This document shows, in pieces, positions 17,896-27,965 of a DNA stretch of 64,000 nucleotides (positions are counted from its first letter, which is position 1; every line of letters begins with the position of its first letter). The notes beneath the pieces were generated by a model. The model ran no database searches, was not told where the DNA came from, and was given only the letters and a program-made list of their open reading frames with translations. The translations under genes were made by a program, and so were the position numbers. Source of the stretch: an uncultured Olleya sp. (lineage in GTDB: Bacteria > Bacteroidota > Bacteroidia > Flavobacteriales > Flavobacteriaceae); contig CANNFD010000006.1 in NCBI GenBank assembly GCA_947503885.1, positions 62,001 through 126,000 of the forward strand, in the 5' to 3' direction.

Positions 17896-17929
17896 AAAAA
17901 GAGGATAAAATAAATTTTATCCTCTCTTT
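17896..17929. terminator. Terminator shared by the AIPR remnant and the M4 protease gene (repeat copy 2)
   Basis: A 10-bp perfect stem (17901-17910 with 17915-17924, loop TAAA) flanked by A-rich sequence on the left and T-rich on the right, so it can stop transcription from both sides. It directly follows the stop of the minus-strand M4 protease gene. The surrounding ~55 bp nearly repeats 14995-15049. Confidence 0.75.
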
Positions 17930-17948
17930 CTTGCTTATAAAGATATCC

Positions 17949-20900
17949 CTACATCTTAATAAACTTTAAATCAAACAGCTCACCTTCAGCTGTAAGAACT
18001 CTTATAATGTACATACCACTTGCAAAGTTGCTTACTTGTAAGCCTACGTCGTTAGTTGGTACCACATTGTTTGTTGTTGTCATAATCATCCCGAAAAGAT
18101 CGTACACTACCAGACCAACAATATTAGCATCAGAATTGATATTAACATTAGATTCTGCTGGGTTTGGAGACACTATAAAAGCGTGATAGTTTCCTTTGTT
18201 TCCTTTAACATAATGGTTTTCGTTTTTATCATCACATTTATGTTTTCCACCATGTTTAGAACATACACACTCGTAAGCTTCGTCATCATCGTCTTCACTA
18301 TCATCATCGCTATCATTATCTGTTGTATCATCAGTTGGGTCTTCTGTTGGGTCTGTATCTTCAGTAGGTTGTACTGGAGTATAATTAAACTCTTGAGCTA
18401 TACTTGCAGTTCCTGATCCTGTAAAAGTCCCTGTATAAGCCTTAAAGTTATCTGTATCGTTAACATCTGTTAAGACTCCGTTGTATTGCATATTATTTGG
18501 GTCTTCAGTTGCGTCGTCGATATTAGAAGCATCTACTTTAATTGGCACTAAAACTACTGATGCATCAAAAGCGGTTAACTCCTCTCCTGTAAAATACATC
18601 GTTAAGTCATACGTTGCTGTTTGATTAGTAGTTGTAATACTAAATGCTTTTGATGGTCTAGCGGTGTTTATGTTTGAGAACAGCTCGAAACTTTCACCTT
18701 CATCAATCACATCTATTGTAACACAACCTAAGTCTGCTGAAGCGTTTTCAATTTTTGCTATTAATGAATTATCTGAAGCACTCATAAAGTAAATAGAATT
18801 ACCTTGGTGCACTTGCGTTGTTGCAGATTTACCAATTTGTGTTGCAATACCTGCTGGCGTTGCTGATACGGTTACATTATCTATTGCAAAACTAAATGCT
18901 GATCCTGCATTAGTATCATTATACCATCTCCAAGCTAAGAAAAATGATTTTCCGTTTAAGGCATTAATAGTCGCATTATAGGTCCCTGAAGAAGCTATAA
19001 CTGCTGCAGGACCATCGCCTACAAATTGTTGCATGGTTACATAATTTGCACCATCTAGAGAGTACATAAACTCGCCATAATCAAAGATTGTTCCTTCTAC
19101 AGCGTCAGTTTCTCCTCCTACTTCCCAGTCAAAAGCTACTGTAATATCACTTGATGCTCCAGCATTAATCATTGGAGATCTTAATAGTGTATTGGTTGGC
19201 GAATTAGTATCGTAGATTGGTAAATCTGTAACCCCATCGCTAATAAAAGCTCTACCTGCTGCATTTGCATCTCCATTAACTTTCCATACATTGTTACCGT
19301 CAGACAGTCCTATTGCAGACCATCCTGCTGGAATACCGTCTACAGAGAAGGTTTCGGTTGGTAATAAATCAAAACGCTCTGTCCCTGTTCTTGGCGCAAA
19401 ATCATTGTCTGAAATAGAAAATTCTTGTTTATAGAAGGTGCCATTAAAAATATATGATAATACTATTGTTTCTGTATCTTCAACTAAAGCATCATCATAA
19501 ACCACTACTTCTATAGCTTTAATTTCTGTACCTGAAAAAGTTAAGCTACTAGTAGATAGGCTAAAATCTTGTCCTAAAGTTGCAGTACTACCTGCAGTAC
19601 TTAAATTAATAGTTGCAGTAGGAGTAACTTCTACTCCTGTAAAATATACTGAAAATGTATTATAATCTTCACAACCACTAGTGTCATTACTTTCTGCATA
19701 AATTTTAACATTACTTGCGTTAAATGCAATTGTATTTGGGTCTCCAACAGTAAAAGCATCTCCTATATCTACCGCATACCAAGCGTTTGTAGTTTGTACT
19801 TCTTCTACAGATCCTGGACCGTATAAAATTTGTGCTGATAAGATTGAAGCTTCACGCATTTCGCTAAACTTAGCGTTTGGTGATAACATTGTTTCTGCTA
19901 AATAAGCAATTTTTGATGCTTTAATAAATCCAATACCTTGAACGCTATATTGATTTCCTTGATCTGAAACCTCATCGTCTGCTGCAGCTTTTTGATAACC
20001 TGCAGAAAAAGATTGTCCACTTCCTGATACTAATAAATAGTACCATTTGTTTAATACACCACTATTATTATGCACACCACATTGGTCGTTTGCTAAAGTT
20101 GGAGTACCACATTCTGGTTCTGACCAGTTTTCTCCACCATAAGAGTCAGGGTTTCCTGCTGCTTTAGGGTCATCCATCCAACGTAATGCTCTAGAACCTG
20201 CTTCTCCAGCTTCTAAACCGCCATCACGCTCATCAATCTGCTCTCCAATTCCCCATGGGTCATAATTGATAGTTCCATCTATTTGAGATAATACGTAAGC
20301 CTCTACTGATGCTCCCCAGATATCTGAGAACCCTTCATTCATCGCACCAGATTCTCTTTGGTACACTAAATTTGCTGTAAACTCACACACCCCATGACCA
20401 ATTTCATGCGCGCAAACATCCATAGATGTTAATGGTGCAAATGATCCGTCTGGTTTTTGACCACCTTGGTAACTTCCATCACCATAAGTCATAGCTGTTC
20501 CGTTCCAAAAAGCATTATCATATGCATCACCATAGTGTACATAGTTAGTCACTTTAGTCCCTAAATTATCATAACTAGATCTGTTGTGGATGTTTTTCCA
20601 GTAATCTAAAACTACTTCTGTCCCCCAATGGGCATCTAATGCAACGTCATCGTTATGCGCTTCATTATGACCTACCGATGGAAAACCATCTACAGGGATT
20701 GCCGGACCGTATGGTAAAGAAAAATCATCTTTTCTATGCTCCATAGCTGTCCAATTATTATCTGCTGTTTCTGCATTTAAAGTATCACCGTCACCATCTG
20801 CAATTGGAACTGCAAATTGCGAAATTGGTGCACTTACCGGAATCCCTCCTAGTCCTTCATAAGACAAAGTTTCGTTTTCTACACCTGAAGGCGATATCCC

Positions 20901-21785
20901 TTTTAATACCCAATTACCATTACTGTCTTGAGAAGTATTAAATGATCTAACTCCTGCATATCTAGTCTCTCCAGTACCAACAGCAAATGGTTGTACTATT
21001 TTATTAGCTTTTGCTATTTTTTTAATTTCTTTATTTACACTTTCTTTTCCATCGTGACCATCCACATGCTTGATTATTGCATCTAATAAAAGGATTTGAC
21101 CTGTTACTGCATCCACATAAATGTCTGCACGTGATAAAGGTTCGGCAGCATAGATATTAAATCTATATGCTAATGATAAGTCAATAACTTCTGTTAAGTA
21201 GTTATCTACAAAAACTAGCTCTCCTGTTGGATAAACTTCGTTATAAGCTGCTGTTAATTCTGGCGAATCCCCTAAGCTTTGAATATACTCCCAAGCATAA
21301 GTTGTTGCACCAACATGGTTTAAAACCAATTGTAATGCTTGACTCTCACTTAAAGAAGGTGTCGCGTTAATCGCGTCTGAAAGATTATAATACTCTGCTG
21401 TTAAGCCTAAAACAATATTGTTTTTAGACATTACTTTAAAAATACCATGCTCTACTTTTACACCTTTAGTGTTTTGTTGAAAATTACTAACCAGAATTCC
21501 GTTAGTGTTTGTGGTTGATGAACTTGTAAATGTTGTTTCTTGTCCTAAATCTAAAATTGTATTTAAAAATGTAGGGATGTCACTTAGCTGTAAAGTCGCT
21601 CCTGAGGTATTCATTTTAATAAGCGAAGGCGTCCCACGGTTGGGTTCCATTTTAAATGAATTTACTCTAGCGTCTTGGGATAGATTGTTAGAAATATCCT
21701 GAGACGTTTGCGCATTTAAGGAAAAGAATCCTTGAAAGCAAAACGCAATAGACAGGAATAGACTTTTTTGTAAAATTCTAATCAT
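17949..21785 (-). CDS. Secreted M4 (thermolysin-like) metalloprotease with T9SS sorting domain
   Basis: A large secreted zinc protease. It has a signal peptide (about 1-26, ending LNAQ), an FTP/PepSY-type propeptide region (about 50-240), and an M4 catalytic domain. The zinc motif is HEIGH (His460, Glu461, His464), the third ligand Glu484 lies in GAMNEGFSD, and GVHNNSGVLNKWYY supplies the C-lobe histidine region. A Calx-beta-like segment follows (about 690-790), then MAM/jelly-roll-like sequence. Next come a strongly acidic Asp/Glu/Thr linker, a short Cys/His-rich patch (CVCSKHGGKHKC), and a C-terminal type A T9SS sorting domain (SPNPAESNVNI ... GMYIIRVLT). It is expected to pass the outer membrane by T9SS. 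The linker and Cys/His patch are uncommon additions. Monocistronic. Confidence 0.93.
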   Translation of the reverse strand: MIRILQKSLFLSIAFCFQGFFSLNAQTSQDISNNLSQDARVNSFKMEPNRGTPSLIKMNTSGATLQLSDIPTFLNTILDLGQETTFTSSSTTNTNGILVSNFQQNTKGVKVEHGIFKVMSKNNIVLGLTAEYYNLSDAINATPSLSESQALQLVLNHVGATTYAWEYIQSLGDSPELTAAYNEVYPTGELVFVDNYLTEVIDLSLAYRFNIYAAEPLSRADIYVDAVTGQILLLDAIIKHVDGHDGKESVNKEIKKIAKANKIVQPFAVGTGETRYAGVRSFNTSQDSNGNWVLKGISPSGVENETLSYEGLGGIPVSAPISQFAVPIADGDGDTLNAETADNNWTAMEHRKDDFSLPYGPAIPVDGFPSVGHNEAHNDDVALDAHWGTEVVLDYWKNIHNRSSYDNLGTKVTNYVHYGDAYDNAFWNGTAMTYGDGSYQGGQKPDGSFAPLTSMDVCAHEIGHGVCEFTANLVYQRESGAMNEGFSDIWGASVEAYVLSQIDGTINYDPWGIGEQIDERDGGLEAGEAGSRALRWMDDPKAAGNPDSYGGENWSEPECGTPTLANDQCGVHNNSGVLNKWYYLLVSGSGQSFSAGYQKAAADDEVSDQGNQYSVQGIGFIKASKIAYLAETMLSPNAKFSEMREASILSAQILYGPGSVEEVQTTNAWYAVDIGDAFTVGDPNTIAFNASNVKIYAESNDTSGCEDYNTFSVYFTGVEVTPTATINLSTAGSTATLGQDFSLSTSSLTFSGTEIKAIEVVVYDDALVEDTETIVLSYIFNGTFYKQEFSISDNDFAPRTGTERFDLLPTETFSVDGIPAGWSAIGLSDGNNVWKVNGDANAAGRAFISDGVTDLPIYDTNSPTNTLLRSPMINAGASSDITVAFDWEVGGETDAVEGTIFDYGEFMYSLDGANYVTMQQFVGDGPAAVIASSGTYNATINALNGKSFFLAWRWYNDTNAGSAFSFAIDNVTVSATPAGIATQIGKSATTQVHQGNSIYFMSASDNSLIAKIENASADLGCVTIDVIDEGESFELFSNINTARPSKAFSITTTNQTATYDLTMYFTGEELTAFDASVVLVPIKVDASNIDDATEDPNNMQYNGVLTDVNDTDNFKAYTGTFTGSGTASIAQEFNYTPVQPTEDTDPTEDPTDDTTDNDSDDDSEDDDDEAYECVCSKHGGKHKCDDKNENHYVKGNKGNYHAFIVSPNPAESNVNINSDANIVGLVVYDLFGMIMTTTNNVVPTNDVGLQVSNFASGMYIIRVLTAEGELFDLKFIKM

Positions 21786-22069
21786 TTTGTAAGGTGTTAA
21801 GGTTAGTTATTTAATTAGTAATACTTCGAAGTATTACTATTAAGACAACTACTTTTATTTTTACCCTACTTTTATTTATTATTTATGCAATCAATGGCGC
21901 TTAAAAATGAAAATAGAGCATTTAAAAAGCGTTGCTTTGCTTTATAAACACTCTATTGATGTTAATTTTTTAAATTATAATTAATATGAATGTATAATCT
22001 AAATTTTTTATAAATCTATAAAAAACCCATCCTTAGTATTTATAAGATGATTGTTTAGATGTGCTGTTT
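21786..22069. other. Intergenic region upstream of the M4 protease, with a 24-nt perfect palindrome
   Basis: This 284-bp gap contains a perfect 24-nt palindrome at 21816-21839 centred on TTCGAA, ending about 30 bp before the protease start codon in its 5' leader or promoter region. It could be an operator for a dimeric regulator or an RNA hairpin. The rest is AT-rich with no open frame I would support. Confidence 0.5.
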
Positions 22070-22440
22070 TTAATTATTCAATAATCCCTTTACTGTTTCA
22101 TCAATTACAAATAAAACATTAAACATATTCTTTTTAATTTCTTCATTAGAAAACCTTAAAAAGGTAACACCATAAACTTCCGATTCGTCTTGTCTTTTTG
22201 CGTCATATTCTATGCTATGGTCATGACTATCGCCATCAACCTCAATAGATAAACCTATTTCATGACAATAAAAATCTGTAATGTGATTTAACATTGGTGC
22301 TTGTCTATAAAACTGAACACTATATGCGCGTTGTTTTATATTCTGCCAAAGTAAAACTTCTGGTAATTAATGTACTATTTTTTAGTAATTGTCTTGCTAG
22401 TAGCTTTAGTTTTGGGTCGTACGGGATTATTTTATTGACA
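22070..22440 (-). pseudogene. Frameshifted DUF559 (Vsr-like endonuclease fold) gene
   Basis: The open part (22070-22294) reads as the C-terminal half of a DUF559 protein, with HITDFYCHEIGLSIEVDGDSHD, YDAKRQDESEVYGV and FLRFSNEEIKKN. Upstream on the same strand the expected N-terminus is present but split over two frames. IIPYDPKLKLLARQL..NSTL is in one frame and EVLLWQNIKQRAYSVQFYRQAP in another, with a one-base discrepancy near 22355. No ATG lies before the IIPYDPKLK part. A short in-frame ATG product may still be made, but it would lack the first third of the domain. A sequencing error could also explain the break. Confidence 0.72.
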
Positions 22441-22453
22441 CCCCTAAAGTTAA

Positions 22454-24415
22454 CTACCTCTTGTTTTTCTTACTCTTAAACTTAGCTTTATTTTTACGTT
22501 GATTGAAAGGAACAGCATCATTAAACGTATTTTTAGCTTCACCTGTTGGTTTGTTTTTACGCCACTTTTCTGCTTTTTCTGGTAGCAATACTTTAAGTAA
22601 ATCTTGACGACCTAACTTGTTTAAAGTCTTTTTAATCCAAGCTTTATTCTCGTCTTTATACCAGAAGAAAAAACGGTGTTGTTCGTCTTTTTCTTTTCTA
22701 GTAATTGGTGTATTTACTTTTTTAAGTGTGTAAGGATGGTAACCACTATAATAAATGACAGTAGCGACTGTCATTGGTGTTGGTGTAAAGCCTTGCACTT
22801 GCTCTAGCTGGAAGCCCATATCTTTGGTTTCGGCAGCTAGGTTTGCCATATCTTCAACTTCACAAGCAGGATGATTAGATATAAAATAAGGTATTAATTG
22901 AAGTTTTAAACCTTTGGCAATATTAATCTTATCAAAACGCTCTTTAAACTTATGAAAGTATTTAAACGATGGTTTACGCATCAGTTTTAAAACCGGATCA
23001 CTTGTGTGTTCTGGCGCAACTTTAAGTCGTCCAGAAACGTGCTTAGTCATTACCTCTTCCGTATACGCGTCCAACTCTTTTGGATCGGCATTTTTATTAA
23101 ATTCTGGCACTAACATATCATGTCGTATTCCAGAACCAATAAATGATTTTTTAATCTTTGGATGCTTATCTACCGCTTGATACAAATCGGTTAACGGTTT
23201 ATGCGACGTATCTAAATTACTACATATTACTGGCGAAATACAACTAGGTGCCACACACTTGTCGCAAATAGATTGTACTTTTCCTTTCATTTGATACATG
23301 TTAGCACTTGGTCCTCCAATATCACTTAAATACCCTTTAAAGTCGGGCATGTTTGCAACGGTATCAACTTCGCGTAAAACAGACTCTTGACTACGAGACG
23401 CAATAAATTTTCCTTGGTGTGCTGATATGGTACAAAAACTACAACCACCAAAACATCCTCTATGAATGTTTATAGAAAACTTAATCATTTCGTAAGCAGG
23501 GATTGGTCCTCGCTTATTATATTTTGGATGTGGTAATCTTGTGTATGGTAACTCAAAAGATGCATCAATCTCGGCTTCCGTCATTGTTGGATAAGGCGGA
23601 TTAATCATCAATGTCTTATCTCCAATTTTTTGAAAAATACGTCTTGCTGCTAATTTGTTAGACTCTTGTTCTATGACCTTAAAATTAGAGGCGTATTTTT
23701 TCTTATCGCTTAAACAGACTTCGTGAGATTCTATTTCTACATCTTCCCAATTGGCATTTTTCGGAATTTGAGCATTTTTATCGACAAGTAAAGCTGTTTG
23801 TTTTACAGTTGTAATACTACTAAAAGGGACTCCCTTTTGTAATAAACGCACCACTTCACGTAAGGGTTGTTCTCCCATTCCGTAAACTAGCATATCTGCT
23901 TTAGAGGTTTCTAAAATAGATGGCATTAACTGGTCACTCCAATAATCGTAATGTGTGACACGACGTAACGACGCTTCGATACCACCAATTAAAATTGGTG
24001 TATCTGGCCATTTTTCTTTTAAAATTTTAGAATATACTGTTGTTGCATAATCTGGTCTAAACCCAATATCTCCATTAGGTGTATAGGCATCTTTGTCACG
24101 TTTCTTTTTATTAGCATTATAATTGCTAATCATTGGATCCATACAACCTCCTGTAACCCCAAAAAATAATTTTGGTTTACCCATTTTAACAAAATCCTGA
24201 AGATTATCGTTAACATTAGGTTGTGGGACAATTGCAACACGTAACCCATAACTCTCTAAAATACGACCTATTACTGCAGGTCCAAAGGATGGATGATCTA
24301 CATAGGCATCTCCGCTAAATAGGATTACATCTAGTGCATCCCATCCGCGTATTTTAACCTCTTTGTTTGTGGTAGGTAACCAATCTGAAAGTTTTAAATC
24401 TTGCATAGTGTGCAA
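22454..24415 (-). CDS. YgiQ family radical SAM protein
   Basis: A 653-residue radical SAM enzyme of the YgiQ/UPF0313 family. The cluster motif is in HRGCFGGCSFCTI (Cys321, Cys325, Cys328). The N-terminal part resembles a B12-binding-like fold (VILFSGDAYVDHPSFG). The C-terminal segment, with LQLIPYFISNHPACE and the basic tail, is typical of the family. Its chemical role is not established, so none is claimed. It ends close to the DUF559 remnant. Confidence 0.92.
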   Translation of the reverse strand: MHTMQDLKLSDWLPTTNKEVKIRGWDALDVILFSGDAYVDHPSFGPAVIGRILESYGLRVAIVPQPNVNDNLQDFVKMGKPKLFFGVTGGCMDPMISNYNANKKKRDKDAYTPNGDIGFRPDYATTVYSKILKEKWPDTPILIGGIEASLRRVTHYDYWSDQLMPSILETSKADMLVYGMGEQPLREVVRLLQKGVPFSSITTVKQTALLVDKNAQIPKNANWEDVEIESHEVCLSDKKKYASNFKVIEQESNKLAARRIFQKIGDKTLMINPPYPTMTEAEIDASFELPYTRLPHPKYNKRGPIPAYEMIKFSINIHRGCFGGCSFCTISAHQGKFIASRSQESVLREVDTVANMPDFKGYLSDIGGPSANMYQMKGKVQSICDKCVAPSCISPVICSNLDTSHKPLTDLYQAVDKHPKIKKSFIGSGIRHDMLVPEFNKNADPKELDAYTEEVMTKHVSGRLKVAPEHTSDPVLKLMRKPSFKYFHKFKERFDKINIAKGLKLQLIPYFISNHPACEVEDMANLAAETKDMGFQLEQVQGFTPTPMTVATVIYYSGYHPYTLKKVNTPITRKEKDEQHRFFFWYKDENKAWIKKTLNKLGRQDLLKVLLPEKAEKWRKNKPTGEAKNTFNDAVPFNQRKNKAKFKSKKNKR

Positions 24416-24474
24416 AAATAGTCAAAAAAAGAACGCTTAAGCATTAATTTTAAAGACAATAGTGTTATAATTAG

Positions 24475-25569
24475 TTAAACTTTTACATCTAATGCATCCC
24501 GTAACGCATTACCAATTAGCATAAAAGCCATTACTAAAAGCATAATACATAAGCCTGGCAGAATCGCTAAGTACGGTTTACCTAAAATAATATAATTATA
24601 ATGATCTTTAATCATAGCACCCCAACTAGCCATAGGAGGTTGTGCTCCAATACCCAAAAAGCTAAGTCCGGATTCTATTAATATTGCTGCTGCAAAGTTT
24701 GCTGCACAAATAACAATTACTGGAGCCATAATGTTTGGTAAAATATGCTTGGTAATTATCCTATAGTCATTAAAACCTAAAGCTCGTGCTGCAGTAACAT
24801 ATTGCATTTGCTTTGCACTGATTATCTGACCTCTAACCACCCTAGCAACTTCCACCCACATGGTCAAACCTACAGCTATAAATACTTGCCAAAAGCCTTT
24901 ACCTAAAGCTAAGGTAATTGCTATAACTAGTAGTAGTGTTGGAATGGACCAAGTCACATTAATTATCCACATAATAAATGCATCAACTTTTCCTCCATAA
25001 TATCCTGCAACGCTACCCATAAATATCCCAATAACTAAGGAGATAAATACAGCTACAAAACCAATAAAGAATGAAATACGGGCACCTACAAGTAATCGGC
25101 TTAATAGGTCTCGTCCATATTTATCAGTTCCTAAAAAAAAGGTAACCTTTTTAATATGTTGTGATGCTGAGTTTTGAGTGATAAATTTAGCATCAATTGT
25201 TTTTGACACCCCTTCTAACCCATCTGAAACAAACTCGGTATACGTTAATTGGTCTCCGTTTATAGAATAACTTGATATCGGAATTTCAGTATCTGTATTT
25301 TTTGTTCCGAAGAATAGCTTATCTAAAGCCGATTGCTCATTTTTAATTTGTGAAGGGATCGTCAACATATCAACTTTAAATCCTGGAGATTTAGAGTGAA
25401 TAGAAACATGCATTTGATTGGCATTTTGCGAATTATCTGGCGCTAAAACATAAGCAAACACAGATACTAACCCAACTAAAGCTATAAAACACAAACTAAA
25501 AACGCCCCAAAAGTTTTTTTTAAACTTTTGAAGCGCTAATTGTGATAATGAGTTTGTTTTTGTCGTCAT
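24475..25569 (-). CDS. ABC transporter permease, OppC/DppC type
   Basis: Inner-membrane permease of a peptide/nickel-type ABC importer. It has an N-terminal membrane anchor (about 18-42), then a periplasmic stretch of about 110 residues, longer than in typical OppC. Five further membrane segments follow, with the GTDKYGRDLLSRLLVGARIS motif and the EAA loop AARALGFNDYRIITKHILPN that contacts the ATPase. No partner permease, ATPase or binding protein is nearby, so it works with subunits encoded elsewhere, as is common in this phylum. Length 364 aa. Confidence 0.9.
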   Translation of the reverse strand: MTTKTNSLSQLALQKFKKNFWGVFSLCFIALVGLVSVFAYVLAPDNSQNANQMHVSIHSKSPGFKVDMLTIPSQIKNEQSALDKLFFGTKNTDTEIPISSYSINGDQLTYTEFVSDGLEGVSKTIDAKFITQNSASQHIKKVTFFLGTDKYGRDLLSRLLVGARISFFIGFVAVFISLVIGIFMGSVAGYYGGKVDAFIMWIINVTWSIPTLLLVIAITLALGKGFWQVFIAVGLTMWVEVARVVRGQIISAKQMQYVTAARALGFNDYRIITKHILPNIMAPVIVICAANFAAAILIESGLSFLGIGAQPPMASWGAMIKDHYNYIILGKPYLAILPGLCIMLLVMAFMLIGNALRDALDVKV

Positions 25570-25633
25570 TGTATGATTATCAATTCCTGAGTGCTACTAC
25601 TTTTACATATTTGCATCAGGCATGACAAAACTA

Positions 25634-27811
25634 CTAATTTTTTATGGTGGCTACTTTTTTAATTTCGTAAGTCATTTTTAAATCGTTTAACACATTAAGT
25701 GCTTCTTCAACATAAACATCTTTACTTAAATTTTCGTGCCATCTGTTACGCTTATCACGTAAGACTGTATCTTGTTCAAACATTTTTTGCTCATATGGTA
25801 AAGATTCAAAAGTCAAATTAGTTTTATAATCTGATATTGCATCAAACTGCTTCGCTTCTTCTTCATTTAGCTTTAAATCTGCTTTATATTTTTCGTAATT
25901 AAGCGAGTAGTTATTATTATCCATTTTTGTTTTAGCCCATTTAGCACTGTTTTCAATTAACTTTAATTGCTCATTATTTGCCATACGCTCTTTACTATTT
26001 GCAATAGTAGTATCGTAGTCAAAATAACTATTCCATACCTCGTAATCTACTGGTGTAATTTTGTCCCAAGCTAATGGATTTTCTTGATCACGCTCTCCAA
26101 TATCAATAAAGCTATAACGGTCTGGTACTACCACATCACTTTTTACACCTTCTAATTGTGTTGATCCACCATTAATACGGTAAAACTTTTGACGCGTTAA
26201 TTTTAATGCTCCTAAATCTCCGTGAGAACTATTACGCACCATACGGTTTAAATCTAGTACATTTTGGACTGTTCCTTTACCGTAAGTTTGCTTACTTCCA
26301 ATAATAATAGCACGTTTGTAATCTTGCATTGCAGCAGCTAAAATCTCTGATGCAGAAGCAGACAACTCGTTAACCATAATTACTAAAGGCCCATCCCAAG
26401 TAATGGACTTGTCTGTATCACGTAAGACCTCTTTAGCTTCGTCTGTAGAACGTACTTGTACAATTGGTCCGTCTTTAATAAATAAACCAGCCATATCTAC
26501 TACTGTTTTTAAAGAACCACCACCATTGTTACGTAAATCTATTACTAGACCTTCAATACCAGCTTCTTTTAAACGCTCGATTTCTAATTTAATATCAGTT
26601 GCTGCGTTTCGGTTTTTATAATCTTCAAAATCTACATAAAACTTAGGCAGGTTAATAATTCCGTAGTTTTTATCGTCTTTTCTAACTATCGATGACTTAG
26701 CGTAAGTCTCTTCAAGTTCTACTAAATCTCTAGTCACAGGTATGTCTTTGATAGTACCATCTACTTTTTTCATGGTTAATATCACCTTAGTCCCTTTAGG
26801 TCCTTTGATTAATTTAATGGCATCATCAATACGCATTCCAACAACACTTATTGCTTCTTTCTCATTGCCTTGACGTACTTTCATTATAACATCACCAACT
26901 TCTATCAATCCATCTCTCCAAGCTGGTCCACCAGAAATAAGTTCGACAATTTTTATGTAGTCCATTTTTTTCTGTAGACGTGCACCAATTCCTTCCAGTT
27001 TACCTGACATTTGTTGGTCAAAACGCTCTTTATCTATAGGTGCTAAATATGAGGTGTGAGGATCAAATCCTTCAACAATAGTATTAACATACATGCTAAA
27101 CCAGTCTTCACGATCCATATCTTCGATATAATCTGTAAAGTAATTATCAAGTGCTTTTGTGGTTTCGGTTCTAGCTTCTAATTCAATTTCTTTTAAAGTC
27201 TTTTTAACAACAGGAGTCTCTTCTACTTTATCATTAATCCCATCTATATCATCTTCATTATCTACTTTTTTAGACTCGCCCTTTTGCTGATCCATCAATG
27301 CATCATAACTTGATAATGTGTTAAATTTTAATTGTTTTCTCCAACGCTCTTTTAAACCTTTTTTATTTTTTACATACTCTAAACTCTTGTAGTCCGTATT
27401 ATAATCTTCATCTTTAGTAAAATCAAAAGGTTTTGCTAAAATTTCTTTATAGTAAGATTTTGCTTCGTTTTGACGTTGCACTAAACGCTCATGCACTAAA
27501 TTAAAAAACGAAATATCATAGGCTCTTAATTGGTCATCAATTTCAGTTTCAAATTTTTTAAAATCGTCTATATCTGATTGTAAAAAATATCTTTTTAATG
27601 GATCCACCACCTCTAAATAATCGGAATAAATATGTGCAGAAAACGCATCATTTAATTCTTTAGGCTCAAAATGCAATTGATCTAAAGCCAACGTGATAAT
27701 CTGAATCAACAACTTGTCCTTATCTGGGTCGTCATTTACTTTAGTAGTAAAACTACAAGACCCGAATGCTAATAATAGTACTAGCAGTATTATATTATAT
27801 TTCCTTTTCAT
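25634..27811 (-). CDS. prc: Tail-specific (C-terminal processing) protease, S41 family
   Basis: A 725-residue periplasmic protease anchored as a lipoprotein (signal ending FGSCS). It has an N-terminal helical domain, a PDZ domain (about 240-330, GIGARLQKK), and an S41 catalytic domain with VNELSASASEILAAAMQDY followed by GSKQTYGKGTVQ, which hold the Ser-Lys dyad. A C-terminal DUF3340-type helical region follows. Relatives trim C-termini of periplasmic proteins and regulate cell-wall hydrolases. It is divergent from surE. No partner lipoprotein of NlpI type is seen nearby. Confidence 0.93.
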   Translation of the reverse strand: MKRKYNIILLVLLLAFGSCSFTTKVNDDPDKDKLLIQIITLALDQLHFEPKELNDAFSAHIYSDYLEVVDPLKRYFLQSDIDDFKKFETEIDDQLRAYDISFFNLVHERLVQRQNEAKSYYKEILAKPFDFTKDEDYNTDYKSLEYVKNKKGLKERWRKQLKFNTLSSYDALMDQQKGESKKVDNEDDIDGINDKVEETPVVKKTLKEIELEARTETTKALDNYFTDYIEDMDREDWFSMYVNTIVEGFDPHTSYLAPIDKERFDQQMSGKLEGIGARLQKKMDYIKIVELISGGPAWRDGLIEVGDVIMKVRQGNEKEAISVVGMRIDDAIKLIKGPKGTKVILTMKKVDGTIKDIPVTRDLVELEETYAKSSIVRKDDKNYGIINLPKFYVDFEDYKNRNAATDIKLEIERLKEAGIEGLVIDLRNNGGGSLKTVVDMAGLFIKDGPIVQVRSTDEAKEVLRDTDKSITWDGPLVIMVNELSASASEILAAAMQDYKRAIIIGSKQTYGKGTVQNVLDLNRMVRNSSHGDLGALKLTRQKFYRINGGSTQLEGVKSDVVVPDRYSFIDIGERDQENPLAWDKITPVDYEVWNSYFDYDTTIANSKERMANNEQLKLIENSAKWAKTKMDNNNYSLNYEKYKADLKLNEEEAKQFDAISDYKTNLTFESLPYEQKMFEQDTVLRDKRNRWHENLSKDVYVEEALNVLNDLKMTYEIKKVATIKN

Positions 27812-27965
27812 CTGAATTATTTAAATTTTTTGGAGAAATTTCTACTAAAGTAAAGAAAAAACCATGCCAATAAAATCAAATCCCGCTAATTTTTTGTTAA
27901 ACTGATTAAATTGAGCAGATACGAGAGAATTTATGTATTTTAGCTCTGTAATATAATACACGTTT

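Noticed and set aside
22294-22479. 61-codon plus-strand open frame
   Set aside because: It lies antisense to the frameshifted DUF559 gene and the end of the YgiQ gene, and its translation shows no family.
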